20,000 nt of DNA from Cryptomeria japonica (taxonomy: Eukaryota; Streptophyta; Pinopsida; Cupressales; Cupressaceae), in assembly GCF_030272615.1 (NCBI RefSeq), contig NW_026728923.1, positions 185,001-205,000 on the forward strand. Reading direction: 5' to 3'. This document shows positions 18,296-20,000 of the stretch, one piece after another (position 1 is the stretch's first letter; each line of letters starts with the position of its first letter). The notes beneath the pieces were generated by a model. It did not search any database and was not told the origin of the DNA. It saw nothing but the letters and a program-made list of their open reading frames with translations. The position numbers and the translations under genes were made by a program.

Positions 18296-19573
18296 CCAGG
18301 CAAGTTGTGCGCACCAAGGCACCCACCCTGGCCAAGGTGGGTCACGGGGTGGGTCCTAGGGTGGGTAACGGGGTGGGTACTAAGGTGCGTGCCAAGGTGG
18401 GTCATGGGGTGGGTGCCAAGGTGGGCACCAGGGTGGGTGTGCACCAACCCTAGCCAGGGTAGGTCACGGGGTGGTTGTCGGGGTGGGCGTCAAGGAGCCA
18501 AGGTGGGTGGCAAGTAGCCAAGTTGCGTGCCAAGGTGGGTGTCGGGGTGGGTGCCAAGGATCCAAGGTGGGTGCCAAGGAACCAAGGTGGGTGTCTGGGT
18601 GGGTGCCGAGGTGGGAGCCAGGGTGGGTCCCAAGGTGAGTGCAAAGGTGGGTGCCAGGGTCAAGGTGAGTGCCAATGTGGGTTCCAAGGTGCCAGGGTCA
18701 GGGTGAGTGCCAATGTGGGTTCAAAGGTGCTAAGTTGGGTGCGAGGTTGGGTGCGAGGGTGGGTGGGTGCCAAGGTGTGCTAGGTGGAAGCCCGGGTGGG
18801 TCGGCATCCCATGGGTGTCGAGTTGGGTGCCTGATGGGTGCTTCTTGTCAAGTTTTAGTCGTCGGGACTCATTTCGAGCCTTAGAGGTCGTTTCTTGTCC
18901 GGTTGCCCTGTCTTCGACCTGGGAACCCAATTTTGGTCCTCGGGTCCCATTTTTTTTTGTCTCGCATCCCACTTTTGGCCTGTGGCCTTTTCGGGGTCGA
19001 TTCTCGTTTTGGGCATCAGAGCATGTTTCTTCTCCTAAAACCCAATATTTGTTTATTAAGTCTCGGAACACATTTTTGTTCTCGTGGACCCATCATGGGT
19101 CTTGGAACGCATTTGTGGTCCTTGGGTCCCATTTTGCATCCCGAAACTTGTGTTTTGGTGCTTGATCCCTATTTTGGGTGCCCACCTTGCACCAAGTGCG
19201 CACCCGGGGCAAACCGAGCGCCTTGGTGCACCGGGGCAAGATCGAGCATGCACCCGAGGCGCCCCGAACATGCACCAAGGTGCACTCGGCCCACATGTGA
19301 GCGCAGGTCGTTGCGCCCGAGGTGGTGTGTGGGCACCGCGTTGCAGACGGGACACTGCACGCACACGACGCCCCGTCCAGGTGCACGCACGTAGGCCGGG
19401 CCGGGTGCACACCCGACGCCCTAGCAAGGTGCGCGCACCCGGGCAGGGCTCACACTTGGCGAACGGGGCGCACTTCGCGAGGGAGGGTGTGCACCTCGAC
19501 GGGGGTGGGTGGCCGGGGTGGATTCGCACGTGGGTCGCGGTTTGCTAAGTACACACTGCGACAAGCTCATAAT

Positions 19574-19693
19574 GGGTGCGATCATACCAGCGTTAGTGCA
19601 CCGGATCCCATCAGAACTCCGCAGTTAAGCGCGCTTGGGCCGGAGTAGTACTGGGATGGGTGACCTCCCGGGAAGTCCCGGTGTTGCACCCTT
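19574..19693 (+). rRNA. 5S ribosomal RNA gene, copy 2
   Basis: Identical over the gene to copy 1, including box A (19623-19634) and box C, so the encoded RNA is the same. The differences lie just outside: the -1 base is T (19573) where copy 1 has C, and the first downstream T run is T6 instead of TTTC. Full identity of the gene, with changes only at its edges, fits either selection on the gene or recent homogenisation. From sequence alone either copy could be active. Confidence 0.97.
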
Positions 19694-19704
19694 TTTTAGT
19701 TTTT
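19692..19704 (+). terminator. Pol III terminator of 5S copy 2
   Basis: T6 at 19692-19697 directly after GCACCC, then AG and T5 at 19700-19704. This is a strong terminator with a backup. Copy 1 has lost or never had the first run. Confidence 0.82.
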
Positions 19705-20000
19705 CGCCGGGCGTCGCAATGCTATTTGAATAAACCTTTTGCCCGTTTGCGTTCTCGTCGGGGCCGGGCCGGGCCGGGGTGCGCTGCCCGCACTACCGCG
19801 CGCGCGGGGGCGACACCGAGCGCGCACCCGAGGCGCCCCGAGCACACAGGCCACGGTGCAACCCGGGCGTTGTGCGCGCACCCCGGTGCGCCCGAGGTGC
19901 TGCGCGCGCACCCAGGTGAAATCGGTGTGCACCTCGGCCAGTGCGCGCTCGGTCGAGTCGCGCACGTTGGCCAAGGTGCACGGTGATGTTTCTTACTCTA

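Larger units (their letters stand above)
12285..18318 (+). repeat. Complete 6034-bp tandem 5S rDNA unit
   Basis: Sequence from 12285 recurs from 18319 at a constant offset of 6034 to the window end, about 1.68 kb of overlap. I find only four differences: 12336 A/18370 G, 13214 G/19248 A, 13539 C/19573 T and 13661 C/19695 T. Each unit holds one 5S gene, a G-rich minisatellite part, the 20-bp degenerate repeat and (first unit only visible) the compound GGTGCGCACC array. Plant 5S units known to me are commonly a few hundred bp to about 1 kb, so this one is unusually long. The window shows one whole unit and the start of a second; total copy number is unknown. Confidence 0.93.
14031..18318. repeat. 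Compound GGTGCGCACC-based spacer array
   Basis: The array is built from CACCTTGGAGCACACTTCGG, AGCGCTCCTTGGTGCGCACC, GCGAAGGTGCACGCGAGGTG and CGGGGCAAACCGGGCTCCGA followed by CTTCGTGCACGCC. The CCGGGCTCCGAC landmark occurs near 15109, 15242, 15316, 15449, 15523, 15651, 15767, 15842 and 15975. The 133 and 74 bp steps alternate over part of this, giving a 207-bp composite. Spacing elsewhere is less regular. After about 16330 a larger unit of about 350-515 bp appears, each with an AT-rich module. Because 207 is a multiple of three and stops are rare in this GC-rich sequence, frames of over 700 codons stay open on both strands. I do not regard them as genes. Confidence 0.9.
18319..20000 (+). repeat. 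Start of the second 6034-bp 5S unit
   Basis: Near-identical repeat of 12285-13966. It holds the G-rich minisatellite tail (18319-18824), the 20-bp degenerate repeat (18825-19199), the GC-rich upstream flank (19200-19573), 5S copy 2 and the GC-rich downstream flank (19705-20000). It is cut by the window edge. The left junction abuts CACCAAGGCACCCACCCTGG, where array and minisatellite share sequence, so the exact joint is ambiguous by a few bases. Confidence 0.93.

Noticed and set aside
13671-19539. Additional or broken 5S genes in the spacer
   Set aside because: No further match to box A, box C or the gene middle occurs outside the two genes. Only the short GGTGC/GCACC words recur.

Overview
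This window holds no protein-coding gene that I can support. It looks like ribosomal DNA spacer from a land plant, probably not a flowering plant. The firm anchor is two identical 5S rRNA genes on the + strand (13540-13659 and 19574-19693). Their sequence is plant-type but has the GC-rich 3' half (GGGCCGGAGTAGTACTGGG) that I associate with gymnosperms, ferns and bryophytes. The rest is nested tandem repeats. Everything except the 5S genes is therefore inferred from repeat structure and short motifs.

The main inference is that this is the intergenic spacer of a linked 45S/5S rDNA unit, with the 45S unit on the minus strand. Thirteen copies of a conserved block between 6673 and 10831 read CTTATATAGGGGAGG (or a close variant) on the minus strand. 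That matches the plant RNA polymerase I start-site consensus TATATA(A/G)GGGG. They lie in units of about 441-490, 311 and 157 bp, as expected for a gene promoter plus duplicated spacer promoters. If so, transcription runs leftward and 6680 to 1 is 5' external transcribed spacer containing a 188-bp repeat array. 18S would lie off the left edge and 26S off the right edge. Neither gene is in the window, so the 45S assignment is not proven here.

Layout: 1-890, non-repetitive, no gene seen. 890-6312, the 188-bp array, degenerate at the left and homogenised at 3400-6220. 6312-7690, three long promoter units, each with an inverted repeat just downstream of the start site. 7690-8051, 50-57 bp subrepeats. 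8052-9194, 311-bp promoter units. 9194-9822, a 38/52-bp array lodged inside one of them. 9823-10886, 157-bp promoter units. 10887-11056, short GGTGCACC-type repeats. 11057-12790, a G-rich GGTGGGTGCC minisatellite. 12791-13165, a hidden repeat of about 20 bp. 13166-13539, the GC-rich 5S upstream flank. 13540, the first 5S gene. 13671-14030, its downstream flank. 14031-18318, a large compound array of GGTGCGCACC-based repeats with seven AT-rich modules. From 18319 to the window end the sequence starting at 12285 repeats, giving a 6034-bp tandem 5S unit. The two copies differ at only four positions that I can find.

The 5S genes point right and the putative Pol I promoters point left, so the two systems are divergent. 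Long open frames exist on both strands in the GC-rich arrays, but repeat spacing and lack of stop codons explain them.
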